A stretch of DNA of 64,000 bases from Pseudomonas psychrophila HA-4 (GCF_000282975.1 NZ_ALJC01000006.1:62001-126000); one strand, 5' to 3'. Shown: positions 15,460 through 23,070, counted from the first letter of the stretch. Notes: generated by a model not told the origin, from the sequence alone. Made by a program: numbers and translations.

Positions 15460-15876
15460 TCACATCTCGTTGATACGGGTGATGCTGGTGTTATTGGCCA
15501 GCAGATGTTTTTTCAGTGAGTTGAAGCTTTTCCAAGACCAGTCATAGGTGATGAATTTGACTGCCTGAGCTTCGGCGGCTTTGCGTTTTCCGTAGACCTT
15601 TTGATAGAACTCAATTTCTTTTTTGGTATGAAGGGCACGAGTCACCTTGCGGTAAAAGCGGCGAGCCTCCTCATGTTCGGGCTCCCCGGTTCTGTGGTTG
15701 CAGGCCAACCAGGCCCCCTTCAAATATCCATCCACATAGACCAGCGTTGACCAGCTTTTTTTGGTGCTGTCAGTCTGCTGTGATAGGTGGATCTCAAAGC
15801 CATCACACTTGAGCTTCATGAAGCCCCAAGGGCTTGCCATCTGCTCTTTCAATGCATCCCAATCGGATTGCTCCAT
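15460..15876 (-). CDS. Phage early protein of unknown function
   Basis: A 138-residue protein (MEQSDWDALKEQMASPWGFMKLKCDGFEIHL, later GYLKGAWLACNHRTGEPEHEEARRFYRKV). No domain is recognised; the first half looks beta-rich and the rest basic and helical, suggesting nucleic acid contact. A good GAGG ribosome site precedes the ATG. That site lies just 3' of ribozyme-like copy 2, so self-cleavage would leave this gene near the 5' end of the new transcript. It ends four bases before the DUF2786 start. Confidence 0.65.
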   Translation of the reverse strand: MEQSDWDALKEQMASPWGFMKLKCDGFEIHLSQQTDSTKKSWSTLVYVDGYLKGAWLACNHRTGEPEHEEARRFYRKVTRALHTKKEIEFYQKVYGKRKAAEAQAVKFITYDWSWKSFNSLKKHLLANNTSITRINEM

Positions 15877-15885
15877 CGTTTCCTC

Positions 15886-15950
15886 GGCTGCTCATCAGTA
15901 CCAGGCAACCACGCCTGGCAGACCGCCTCGGAAGACCGGGGCGGTTTCGC
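15886..15950 (-). ncRNA. Type II hammerhead ribozyme-like RNA, copy 2
   Basis: Same architecture as copy 1, with 55 of 65 bases identical. Order on the minus strand: GC, GAAA, stem III (CCGCCCCGG / CCGAGGCGG, loop UCUU), GUC, stem I (UGCCAGGC / GCCUGGUA, loop GUGGUU), CUGAUGA, GCA. Four of the ten differences lie in stem I and are paired changes that keep all 8 bp. Predicted cleavage follows the C paired with base 15,921. Stem II here can form three pairs with bases of the upstream gene's 3' end. Confidence 0.8.
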
Positions 15951-15951
15951 A

Positions 15952-16170
15952 TCAGTGAATGGTTGGTTTAGATGTTGCTTGTGCACGGTCTGCTTGGCAT
16001 TGCTCGCAGCTACAGGCAGTAGGTTTCAGGAGGCTTGGAGCTATGGTTGCCAAACTAAGAGCAAGCCGTGCCGCAGGACCTAGCCTGTCCGTCAGCTTGG
16101 ATGAGCCCGAGAGATTTATGGTGACGCCCAAATCATCGTCGTCATTAATGGTGATCGTGTACTGAGCCAT
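15952..16170 (-). CDS. Small phage early protein of unknown function
   Basis: A 72-residue protein starting MAQYTITINDDDDLGVTINLSG, an acidic beta-strand stretch, then a helical part and a CSCEQCQAD cysteine cluster that might bind metal. The ATG at 16,170 has an AGGAG site seven bases upstream; a longer reading lacks one. The stop codon is one base before ribozyme-like copy 2. No family assignment is made. Confidence 0.6.
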   Translation of the reverse strand: MAQYTITINDDDDLGVTINLSGSSKLTDRLGPAARLALSLATIAPSLLKPTACSCEQCQADRAQATSKPTIH

Positions 16171-16216
16171 GGGTACTCCTGGAGATACTTGATAGGTTCT
16201 TGGCATTTCTGCCGGG

Positions 16217-16447
16217 TTAGATGTCGTCAGCGTTTTTGAAGTGGTAGTGGTAAAGAGCCAACATTGCTGGACCGCCTTCCTGAGTTTCCTCTACGCACTC
16301 AACTTCTGCGTCAGGACACAGTTTCTGGATCAACCGATCAGCCGCTTTTCTGGCTGACTCCGCTGAAGAAGCTGTGGTTTTGTAACCTGGTGCTTTGGCC
16401 TGGTATGCGCCCGTGCTGTAAAAGCACCTGATGGTGATTGTTCTCAT
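16217..16447 (-). CDS. Small phage early protein of unknown function
   Basis: A 76-residue protein (MRTITIRCFYSTGAYQAKAPGYKTTASSAESARKAADRLIQKL) ending ALYHYHFKNADDI. It reads as a short beta-hairpin plus helix fold; no family is recognised. The ATG at 16,447 was chosen because it follows the DUF3164 stop by one base; upstream in-frame codons lie inside that gene. Confidence 0.6.
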   Translation of the reverse strand: MRTITIRCFYSTGAYQAKAPGYKTTASSAESARKAADRLIQKLCPDAEVECVEETQEGGPAMLALYHYHFKNADDI

Positions 16448-16448
16448 T

Positions 16449-17069
16449 TCAAACCCCCGCGATATCGAGGCTGATGGGTTCGTATTGATCGGTATCGCCG
16501 ACACGTTGATAGACGCGGATATAGGATTTAGAACCAACTACCTGGCAGGCATCGCCGATGGCCTGCATGGCACGCTGCCAACGCTCATCACTGATCTCCA
16601 TCCGACGCAGCGCCAATACACGCGCTGTTCGGATATCGCCTTTTTGGTCAGTACGAAAAGCATCGTTAACCAAGGTGACGACTTCAGGGCGAGCGCCTGT
16701 TGTCCAATCGCGCAGGCATTCGTCGATCAGGGCACGAGCCGCCTGTAAGCGCTCGTCAAAGGCAATACTTTCCTGCACAGCGCGCATGATCTTGTAACGC
16801 CCATCGAAGCTGATCAGGCTGACGTTTCCTTTCTTGCCGCCGATCTGTGCGCCGTATTGCTCCGCACTAAGCTCGACAAAGGCTTCAATGTCGCCGAAGG
16901 CACAAGCCTTGAACTTGGCCAAAACTTCACTGGCTGCACGTGCTTTTTCAACCAGACCGAGCACCAAAGCATCTCTTTCAAGGTCGATGGGCTTGATCAT
17001 GCTTTCGGGGATCAACCGCTTCTGAGCATCAATGCGGTAGCCTTCTGGAATGGTCTGTTGTGTATTCAT
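16449..17069 (-). CDS. DUF3164 family phage protein
   Basis: A 206-residue protein of DUF3164, an early gene family in Mu-like phages. Visible signatures: IPESMIKPIDLERDALVLGLVEKARAASEVLAKFK (20-55), ELSAEQYGAQIGGKKGNVSLISFDGRYKIMRAVQE, and the C-terminal RRMEISDERWQRAMQAIGDACQVVGSKSYIRVYQR. Its function is unknown; proximity to transposition genes suggests a role in phage DNA replication. The ATG at 17,069 has an AAGGAA site. Confidence 0.85.
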   Translation of the reverse strand: MNTQQTIPEGYRIDAQKRLIPESMIKPIDLERDALVLGLVEKARAASEVLAKFKACAFGDIEAFVELSAEQYGAQIGGKKGNVSLISFDGRYKIMRAVQESIAFDERLQAARALIDECLRDWTTGARPEVVTLVNDAFRTDQKGDIRTARVLALRRMEISDERWQRAMQAIGDACQVVGSKSYIRVYQRVGDTDQYEPISLDIAGV

Positions 17070-17080
17070 TGTTGAATTCC

Positions 17081-17404
17081 TTAATGCAGAGTTGGGCGCG
17101 ACCATTCGGAAGGTCGGGAGGCGCTGATGGATTCACGCCATTTCAAGGTCACGCCTTGAAAAAGCACGCTGAAGTGGGTGCTGCCAGCAGTCTTATGCCG
17201 CGTATAACCCGTGGAGTGGCCCTGCTTAACCAAGCCTTGGCCTGACTCGGGACTGATGACGAGGATGTTTTCGGCTGGATAGAAACCCTGGATGCGAATG
17301 CCTTGAGCCTGCAGGGCACGGGCTGCGGTGTTGAATACGCGCAGACGGTCAGCCAAGCTTTGATTCAGCACTTTCAGTTGGATGCGACTATTGGAGGCGA
17401 GCAT
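17081..17404 (-). CDS. Phage early protein of unknown function
   Basis: A 107-residue protein (IQLKVLNQSLADRLRVFNTAARALQAQGIRIQGFYPAENILVISPE) with a basic C-terminal half containing STGYTRHKTAGSTHFSVLFQGVTLKWRE. No domain is recognised. Similar early genes are typical of Pseudomonas transposable phages. Its start overlaps the end of the upstream HTH gene by 17 bases. Confidence 0.6.
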   Translation of the reverse strand: MLASNSRIQLKVLNQSLADRLRVFNTAARALQAQGIRIQGFYPAENILVISPESGQGLVKQGHSTGYTRHKTAGSTHFSVLFQGVTLKWRESISASRPSEWSRPTLH

Positions 17405-17768
17405 GGACGATCTCCTTGTTGATGCAGTCGGGGTTGATTGAACAGTGCTGACAAGCGCGCCAACGCTGCATGGCCTGCGGGTTGTGGGTTGGCGCTGGTT
17501 TTTCGCGATAGCTTTGGCACTGGTCAGAAGTGACAGTCGCTTCCAGAGCTACGCACTCGATGCGCCCCAAGGTCTCCATTACGCGGCGCTCGACACCTGA
17601 TGTGCTGGGCGAGCTGTAGCGATTTGCCAAAACCAGACTGACAGCGGTTCGGCTCATGCCGATGCGTTCGCCGGTCTTGGTTTTATTGCTCGCTGCAACT
17701 TCAGCTGCGAGCAATCGCACAAATAAAGGAACCTCGTTACCCCAAGCCGAAAGGTTGACCTGACTCAT
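17388..17768 (-). CDS. Phage HTH protein with cysteine cluster
   Basis: A 126-residue protein with a putative helix-turn-helix (TKTGERIGMSRTAVSLVLANRYSSPSTSGVERRVMETLG, about 30-68). A C-terminal cysteine set (SDQCQSY, then RACQHCSINPDC) could bind zinc or a cluster. Predicted DNA-binding regulator of the early region, but no target can be named. It overlaps its upstream neighbour by four bases. Confidence 0.6.
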   Translation of the reverse strand: MSQVNLSAWGNEVPLFVRLLAAEVAASNKTKTGERIGMSRTAVSLVLANRYSSPSTSGVERRVMETLGRIECVALEATVTSDQCQSYREKPAPTHNPQAMQRWRACQHCSINPDCINKEIVHARLQ

Positions 17769-18379
17769 TTGCGCACCACCTGGTCAGCGTGACGCCAAAC
17801 CACTTGATCTAGGTTAGGGTCATAGACCTGCTTGAAGTCACGCTGATAGATCGGGTGCTTCGGACCGGTATAGCGCGAAGGAACCAGGCGAAATCGGGTC
17901 TTATCACCCGCTGTGCCACCGCTACGAGTCAGGTATCCAGCCTTGGCAAGACCGCTCAAATAAACATGCGCCCCGAACTCACTGATGGTGACGCCATTGA
18001 CACTGGCAGCAGTCGCAGCCTCGGCGGCGCTGAACTCACCGAGAATGCGCAGCGCACGCCAAATGTTCTCGGCACCGGCTGCATATTTGGAAATCTTTCC
18101 ATCTTTGGTGACACGGGGAGCTTCGACGCCTTCATCTTTAATAAGAGTCCACTCAGCATCAAAGCGGTCCACGTTACGGACCTTGCTTACAATTCCTGCT
18201 TTCTCCATGTCACGGAAATAGGCACGTACTGCTTGATCATCCAGCCCCGACTTACGTGCAACCGCATAGGTTGTCAGGGCTTTAGGACCTACATTAACTG
18301 AGCGAATCGCTTCCCAGATATGTTGTCGCGGGGATTTACCGCCGACCATAATCAAGTGCGCGGGTCTGTTTTTAGCCAT
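17765..18379 (-). CDS. Phage winged-helix DNA-binding protein
   Basis: A 204-residue protein containing two winged-helix-like halves: PRQHIWEAIRSVNVGPKALTTYAVARKSGLDDQAVRAYFRDMEKAGIV (16-63) and NIWRALRILGEFSAAEAATAASVNGVTISEFGAHVYLSGLAKAGYL (106-151). Duplicate wHTH modules suggest it binds an extended DNA site, perhaps phage ends or early promoters. The ATG at 18,379 has a GGAGG site; the stop of the MuB-like gene is three bases upstream. Confidence 0.65.
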   Translation of the reverse strand: MAKNRPAHLIMVGGKSPRQHIWEAIRSVNVGPKALTTYAVARKSGLDDQAVRAYFRDMEKAGIVSKVRNVDRFDAEWTLIKDEGVEAPRVTKDGKISKYAAGAENIWRALRILGEFSAAEAATAASVNGVTISEFGAHVYLSGLAKAGYLTRSGGTAGDKTRFRLVPSRYTGPKHPIYQRDFKQVYDPNLDQVVWRHADQVVRK

Positions 18380-18382
18380 CAC

Positions 18383-19102
18383 TCAAGCCCTCCGCGATGG
18401 CGCTTCGCCGGTGAACCAACCACGTGCGCCCCAGCCAGCAAGATCAATACTGTCGACGCACAAGGCTTGGGTCTCGCTATAGACCTTGTACAAGTTGACG
18501 GCAACGCGGCGCAGGCAGCCGTTAACTTTCTTGCGCAGGTCATCAAGCAAGTCATCAGCAAAGTGCAGTTTCGGGTAGCTTGATTCGGCCAAAGCCCGAA
18601 GATCATCAAGAGTGGCGCGTTGGGCAGGCACCCACTCCAGAACCCGGTTGTGCAGGCGTTCAAGCTTGGCAAGACTGCTGGGGACGCGCTCTTCTCCAAT
18701 CAAGACAATGGTGCCTTCGCTTGCGTTGTAGAGGTCCGTCAATACGTTGGCGACTGCCTTCTCCAGCAGGTATTGCACGTCGTCAATCAGCAGAGGACGT
18801 CCACTGCGAGACAATTGTTCGGCGACCTGGTCAACCATCAACGAAAGGGTTGCAGCAGGAGCAATACCCATCTCACGCAAAATGGCCTGCAGAAAAGCCT
18901 TCTTGCTCCAGGTATCACGGCACTCTACGTAGTAGGCGCGGTGCTGATTCGCTGCGAAGGCAGCGCCTACGCTTTTACCCAAACCGCTCGCGCCGTACAT
19001 CACCACCAGCCCAGGCAAGCCCGCAGGGCGTGCATGAGTGCGCGCGATAGCGGCAGACAAAAGGCCAACGTTAGTCAGGGGCACAATCTTGGTGATACTC
19101 AT
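18383..19102 (-). CDS. Transposition target-capture ATPase, MuB-like
   Basis: A 239-residue AAA+ ATPase that binds target DNA and stimulates the transposase. Walker A is GASGLGKS (37-44), Walker B LLIDDVQ (Asp107-Asp108) and a sensor region follows (GTIVLIGEERVPSSL). It is shorter than Mu gpB (about 312 residues) and lacks a long N-terminal HTH, as is usual in the B3/D3112-like Pseudomonas phages. It follows the transposase gene by 22 bases. Confidence 0.88.
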   Translation of the reverse strand: MSITKIVPLTNVGLLSAAIARTHARPAGLPGLVVMYGASGLGKSVGAAFAANQHRAYYVECRDTWSKKAFLQAILREMGIAPAATLSLMVDQVAEQLSRSGRPLLIDDVQYLLEKAVANVLTDLYNASEGTIVLIGEERVPSSLAKLERLHNRVLEWVPAQRATLDDLRALAESSYPKLHFADDLLDDLRKKVNGCLRRVAVNLYKVYSETQALCVDSIDLAGWGARGWFTGEAPSRRA

Positions 19103-19124
19103 AATTTGACTCCTAAAGGTCTTT

Positions 19125-21176
19125 TTAAGCGCTGGCTTGTTTGGCGAACTCGAACATCTGACGGATCGACATGAAGTCCGGGTGCTGCGGATAACGGGAG
19201 TGCCACTGTGTCTCTTCGGGATTCAGCGATTCGCCGCTAGTTAAGCGGGCATCGAGTTGGTTCCAAAGGCGATAGCGGGCAGTTGGGTCGGTGGGAAGCT
19301 CAAAGGTCGGTGCTTGCGGTGCTGACAGTTGGGCAAAGCGCTGAGCTTCGGCCAGTTGCTCAAGCGGCAAGTCATAGGGGGAAGATGCAGATCCAATGAC
19401 ATGCATTTCAACGTCCTGGCCTGTGATGGTTTTTGCCTTTTTGACCAGCCGTGACAGTTGCCCGCGCTCGCGTTTTTCGCTGGCTTTTTCCAACATTGTT
19501 TTCGGCATTGCAGGGCTAGCGTTTCCGTCAAGCAGAGCTTCTCCAAGCAGGTCTCCATCCTGGGAGTGGATCCATACACGGCTGGCATCGCGGAAGTCAT
19601 AGGCGACACGGACCTGTTCACCGTGGAAGCCGTCCAGATCCTTGAGGAAATAGGTGCCGGTGTTCCATTGCACCTGACAACGGTGCACGGTGCGCTCAAC
19701 CTGTGGGCGGGTCAGGCTTTCAACGATGCGGGGGTCAGCCAGCAATGGCTCCCAACCCTCAACCTCGGCGGACTTCCACGCTTCCATAGGACTCTGGTGG
19801 CGTTTGCGCATGGTTTGGAGGTCACGAAACTTGGGCAGTCCACGGTGCGGGCGGCGGTTGTACTCATCGAGTGCCTGCTGTAAGTCTGAAAAAAAGACCG
19901 CGAACTCAGGGACGACTGTTGGGGCAATACCCAAAGCAAGCTGCTTGCGTGAAAGCTTATGCGTTTTAGTGGCGGCCTCTTTATCCATATCGGCGCCAAT
20001 GTAGCTGTCGAAGGATTTGGCGAGCCTGACAAGGATTGTTTTGTGGGGGCGCTCAATCACGCCTCGGGCCTGTGAGTTGTAAGGCAGCGAGTGGGTGATG
20101 GTGCCGCCTAGACGGTCATTGACTTCGTAGACGGTGGCGTTATCAAAGCCGCTACCGTTGTCGACGTAGAAGATTTTATACATGCCACAGCGGCTTACGC
20201 CGTCACGCAAGGTATCCAGCGTGGCCAGAGTTGATTCGGCCAGGTTGACCGAAAAGCCCACGATTCGGCGCGTGGCCCAGTCAATGACCATGGTTATTTC
20301 TGGCCGAAAAATCTGCCCGGTCAGCGGGTTAATAACCTCAGCATCAAAAGTATGGCCGTCAGCCACCCAGACATCATTCGGCCAAAGCACGTCGGCTTGG
20401 CGGCGGTTGTAGGCTTTTAGAGCATTCAGCTCATGTGGCCCCATACGGCCGCGCTCACGAACCGATGGACTGAGCTTTTTCAGCCAGCGGCGTACGGCGT
20501 GAATGCTTGGGCAAACACTGGCTTGGATGTCCTGGTGCAACTGCTTGAACTGCTCGTACGCCGCTTCAACGCTCGGCTTCTGCGGGCGCTGGTAGTGTTT
20601 GAGGAATTCTGCTGCCCAAGCCGGGACGCTCATGTCTTTTTGGCGGCGGGCTGGAGCCAGGCCTGTTTCGCCGTGGGCGCGGTAATCCGCAAGCCAGCGC
20701 TTAAGCGTGCGCTCGGACAGGGTTCGGTCTTCAGTCTTGCGGTCGTTGGCGCGTATGACGCGGTCATTCAAGTAGGGGCTGAGGTCGCCAGTTTTTGCCA
20801 ATGCGACCAGAGTCAGGATGGCGCGGTTTTGGCTGACTACCTTGCTCATACGTTCAATTTCGCGTACGAACGCGAGTCGCGCAGTCATCACGGATGATTG
20901 AGCATCACTCAACCGTGACGCATTTTCTACGTCACGCCCTGAGATAAGTACATGAGTGTCGGCAAGGATCTCCGGGGTGCTGTTAGCTACTGCCGTAGCG
21001 ATAAGTGCCGCTTGTGTTTCCTTGGGTAAAACTGCGAATGCATACTCTATGGCTTTACTTCCAAGGCGGCGCTGACCCTCCCAGCACTCGCGCTGGGCAA
21101 CTTTGCGGATACCTTGGACAGTGCCCGGCATGCTGGGCAAACCAGCAAGCTCCTGGGGCGTGTACCAGCTACGCAT
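19125..21176 (-). CDS. DDE transposase, MuA-like
   Basis: A 683-residue DDE recombinase that cuts and joins phage ends. An N-terminal Mu-type HTH (SWYTPQELAGLPSMPGTVQGIRKVAQRE) is followed by further DNA-binding domains. The catalytic core has Asp273 (VWVADGHTF), Asp339 (FYVDNGSGFDN) and Glu375 (GVIERPHK). The C-terminal beta-barrel and B-interaction tail follow. ATG at 21,176 overlaps the upstream stop and avoids a longer GTG reading. Intact, so the prophage could be transposition competent. Confidence 0.93.
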   Translation of the reverse strand: MRSWYTPQELAGLPSMPGTVQGIRKVAQRECWEGQRRLGSKAIEYAFAVLPKETQAALIATAVANSTPEILADTHVLISGRDVENASRLSDAQSSVMTARLAFVREIERMSKVVSQNRAILTLVALAKTGDLSPYLNDRVIRANDRKTEDRTLSERTLKRWLADYRAHGETGLAPARRQKDMSVPAWAAEFLKHYQRPQKPSVEAAYEQFKQLHQDIQASVCPSIHAVRRWLKKLSPSVRERGRMGPHELNALKAYNRRQADVLWPNDVWVADGHTFDAEVINPLTGQIFRPEITMVIDWATRRIVGFSVNLAESTLATLDTLRDGVSRCGMYKIFYVDNGSGFDNATVYEVNDRLGGTITHSLPYNSQARGVIERPHKTILVRLAKSFDSYIGADMDKEAATKTHKLSRKQLALGIAPTVVPEFAVFFSDLQQALDEYNRRPHRGLPKFRDLQTMRKRHQSPMEAWKSAEVEGWEPLLADPRIVESLTRPQVERTVHRCQVQWNTGTYFLKDLDGFHGEQVRVAYDFRDASRVWIHSQDGDLLGEALLDGNASPAMPKTMLEKASEKRERGQLSRLVKKAKTITGQDVEMHVIGSASSPYDLPLEQLAEAQRFAQLSAPQAPTFELPTDPTARYRLWNQLDARLTSGESLNPEETQWHSRYPQHPDFMSIRQMFEFAKQASA

Positions 21177-21609
21177 TATGATCACCCAACATTTTCTTCA
21201 ACTCGCGAGCTTGTCGAGTGGCATTAGCAGCAACCCGCTCCAGTCTGCCCAGCTCGGTATCCAGGGCTTCACGGCCATAAGCCACGCGGCCACCACGCAA
21301 ATGCACTTGCCAATTTGTCAGAACATGGCTGGCACAAACTTCTTCTAATAGCGCTGCTCTATATAGAGGAAGGTTGTGATCTGTTCGGGCAGGACTCGAC
21401 CAAGCGTCTAACATGTTCTTGCTAACGTCGTCGCCTGACAGGCGAGACATGCGAGCAGCAATCTCATAACGGTCCAGTTCAGATCCTTTGAGGATCTCGC
21501 TCACCAACTCGCTGACTTGCGATGCGTAGTTGCCAAGTCCAGGGACTGAAAGTACTGGTTGTGGGACTGAGAAAATGTCTAACGTTTTGTCATCTTTTGG
21601 GTGACGCAT
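21169..21609 (-). CDS. Phage early protein between ner and the transposase gene
   Basis: A 146-residue protein, mostly helical (YASQVSELVSEILKGSELDRYEIAARMSRLSGDDVSKNMLDAWSSPARTDHNLPLYRAALLEEVC), with a possible HTH around 45-75. The C-terminus is a coiled coil (DTELGRLERVAANATRQARELKKML). No family name can be given with confidence. It sits in the early operon two bases after ner and overlaps the transposase start, so it is likely co-expressed with them and may act in transposition control. Confidence 0.6.
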   Translation of the reverse strand: MRHPKDDKTLDIFSVPQPVLSVPGLGNYASQVSELVSEILKGSELDRYEIAARMSRLSGDDVSKNMLDAWSSPARTDHNLPLYRAALLEEVCASHVLTNWQVHLRGGRVAYGREALDTELGRLERVAANATRQARELKKMLGDHNA

Positions 21610-21611
21610 GT

Positions 21612-21947
21612 TCAGGCACTCCTTGCCGCTTTACAGTGTCCAACCGGATAGAGTCCGGTATCCTTGCTGTAGGGGGCGTTTACTTCCGCCCGCGTAGGGC
21701 GCTGTCGGTGAGGTGTGCCGTCAGAGTTCCAACGCTCGGGCCAGATGTCGGCGGGGGCTAGACTTAGAGCGTCAGCCAAGGAGCGTTCGATACGCGGGTA
21801 AGGAGTGCTTTTGGCATTGCGGATAGCGCGGTCGGTGACTTTCAACACGCGTGCAAGTTCGGCCATAGAGGTGCCACGAACACGGAGTTGGTATTTGATC
21901 CACTCCCATCGGTTATCTGGGTCAGTGGGCATGTCGATATCGCTCAT
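21612..21947 (-). CDS. Ner-like (Nlp family) DNA-binding regulator
   Basis: A 111-residue protein of the Ner/Nlp/SfsB family, which in Mu turns down early transcription and the repressor promoter. The signature is WIKYQLRVRGTSMAELARVLKVTDRAIRNAKSTPYPRIERSLADALSLAPADIWPERW (15-72). It is the first early gene, divergent from the repressor, and sits next to the palindromic sites at 21,979-22,016, its probable targets. The C-terminal 35 residues extend beyond the usual family length. Confidence 0.85.
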   Translation of the reverse strand: MSDIDMPTDPDNRWEWIKYQLRVRGTSMAELARVLKVTDRAIRNAKSTPYPRIERSLADALSLAPADIWPERWNSDGTPHRQRPTRAEVNAPYSKDTGLYPVGHCKAARSA

Positions 21948-21978
21948 AGTTTTGAACCATCTTCACGGGTGGCTTTTT

Positions 21979-22016
21979 GGACGTCAGACGTCCTTTTTTT
22001 GGGATGTCTAACGTCC
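21979..22016 (-). promoter_or_regulatory. Two palindromic operator-like sites in the ner-repressor gap
   Basis: GGACGTCAGACGTCC (21,979-21,993) and GGATGTCTAACGTCC (22,002-22,016) match at 12 of 15 positions. Each is a near-perfect palindrome with 6-base arms around 3 bases, and they are 23 bases apart, about two helical turns. They lie 32 and 55 bases upstream of the ner start, fitting a binding site for Ner or the repressor at the early promoter. Confidence 0.6.
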
Positions 22017-22034
22017 TGTTGCGGATAAACATAT

Positions 22035-22100
22035 CTCGAAAACAGGATTCAGTAAACCGTTTTCGGGAGTTTCTATTCCCTTTTTCGGGCGCGTCGCCCG
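22035..22100 (+). promoter_or_regulatory. TTTTCG-type repeats and hairpin before the repressor gene
   Basis: CTCGAAAAC (22,035-22,043) faces GTTTTCGGGAG (22,059-22,069), and a third copy, TTTTTCGGGC, follows at 22,081-22,090. The last copy runs into a perfect 6-bp inverted repeat (CGGGCG CGT CGCCCG, 22,086-22,100), 28 bases before the repressor ATG. Such spaced half sites suit repressor operators; which protein binds cannot be told from sequence. Confidence 0.45.
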
Positions 22101-22127
22101 TAAAGTAGATTTAGAGCATAGAAATCA

Positions 22128-22847
22128 ATGGCTTATGGCGAAAAGAAACAAAAGAAACAGGCTGGAGAAGATGTTTCTTTTTCATATTCGGGATTAGAAA
22201 CCCGAATAGCGGCTGTTGCAGACCTTTATGAGTCTCGAAAACAGGCTGCTTTAACGGCTGGTGCAGCGCTATCGTCACTCCAGCGCTGGATAGCTGGCGA
22301 CGGAATGCCAGCGTTTGATTCCGTAGCCTTGCTGGCTGCGGCAAAGAAGGTTTCCCTCGACTGGATAGCCACGGGAAATGGTGAAATGTTTTTGAGCGGC
22401 GGCGCTAAGGTGCGCGAGGTAAACGTTGAAGATGTCTATTCGTATGTACCGCTATACGATGCTCACTGTAGCGCTGGCCATGGATCATGGACCGAGGGCG
22501 CACAGGTATTGACTCAGCTCGCCTTCACGACCTACTCACTACGTAAGCAAGGGCTTGACCCATCAAAGCTTTCAGCAATTCGCGTAGATGGCGATTCGAT
22601 GGAAAGCATACTGAGCCATGGGGATACGGTCGTGATTGACCATGGTCGAAACTCGCTTGAGGGGGAGGCGATCTATGTCATCCGCCTCGATGACCACTTA
22701 TATGCTAAGCGCTTGCAGCGACAATTCGACGGAGCCGTCAGTATCATTAGCCAGAACAAGGAGTACCAGACGATGACCGTCCCAAAGGAGCGCTTAGGTG
22801 ATCTAGAGATTATCGGTCGGGTGGTCTGGGCTGGTGGTTGGATTTAG
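22128..22847 (+). CDS. Phage repressor, HTH plus S24 peptidase domain (CI/LexA type)
   Basis: A 239-residue lysogeny repressor. The N-terminal HTH is at about 22-90 (LETRIAAVADLYESRKQAALTAGAALSSLQRWIAGDG). A hinge follows with the Ala116-Gly117 cleavage pair (SAGHG), then the S24 domain with Ser157 (VDGDSMES) and Lys194 (LYAKRL) as the catalytic dyad. It should therefore be inactivated by RecA-stimulated self-cleavage, unlike Mu's ClpX-linked repressor. It is the only rightward prophage gene here and lies at the control end. Confidence 0.92.
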   Translation: MAYGEKKQKKQAGEDVSFSYSGLETRIAAVADLYESRKQAALTAGAALSSLQRWIAGDGMPAFDSVALLAAAKKVSLDWIATGNGEMFLSGGAKVREVNVEDVYSYVPLYDAHCSAGHGSWTEGAQVLTQLAFTTYSLRKQGLDPSKLSAIRVDGDSMESILSHGDTVVIDHGRNSLEGEAIYVIRLDDHLYAKRLQRQFDGAVSIISQNKEYQTMTVPKERLGDLEIIGRVVWAGGWI

Positions 22848-23070
22848 ACAGTTACCGACCTATGCCAAAGAGCTCGCTAGATTCGGGCTCTTCGCTCTAA
22901 CGTGACTGTTTATTGTTTTGCCGCTCTTTGGCACCGTTTCCAACTCCCAGATCAATCATCACTTCTTCCAATCCCCCCGGCCTACTCAGGCTGCCCAGCT
23001 TTGCCCCGTTAAATCTCAGTTCTTCCCACCGGCTTCCTCACTGGTGTCAAAGCTGTCACTAACTCACACA
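22848..23070. other. Prophage terminal region (transposase-binding end)
   Basis: No gene of its own. It runs from the repressor stop to the inferred phage end. In Mu-like phages this stretch carries the transposase binding sites. Short similar words recur here (TTTGCCGC, TTTGGCACC, TTTGCCCC), and one TCTAACG word occurs at 22,896, but no convincing set of end repeats can be drawn by eye. A weak 9-bp hairpin at 22,867-22,891 lacks a T run. Confidence 0.5.

Larger units (their letters stand above)
1..23070 (-). mobile_element. Mu-like transposable prophage (partial)
   Basis: Nearly every gene from 1 to 21,947 is on the minus strand and follows the order of phage Mu: repressor, ner, transposase A, target protein B, early genes, gemA, mor, lysis, terminase, portal, F, G, I/Z, T, connector genes and sheath L. 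The control end is at the right. The element probably ends near 23,070, where minus-strand sequence starting TGTGTGAG abuts lpxO-like coding sequence; Mu-family ends begin TGT. The rest of the tail genes and the other end lie left of the window. The exact end base and the target duplication cannot be fixed from one end alone. Confidence 0.93.

Noticed and set aside
18540..18560. Other TCATCAG (CUGAUGA on the minus strand) words, for example in the MuB-like gene and near 13,150
   Set aside because: They lie in coding sequence, and no GAAA, paired stems or GUC triplet occur at suitable distances, so they are not further hammerheads.
22867..22891. Hairpin AAGAGCTCG / CGGGCTCTT after the repressor gene as a terminator
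   Set aside because: The stem has a wobble pair and no T run follows it, so it is not supported as an intrinsic terminator.
22918..23070. In-frame extension of the lpxO-like frame from a TTG at 22,918 as a real N-terminus
   Set aside because: The extension has no ribosome site, no membrane anchor and does not resemble LpxO N-termini; it reads as phage end sequence.
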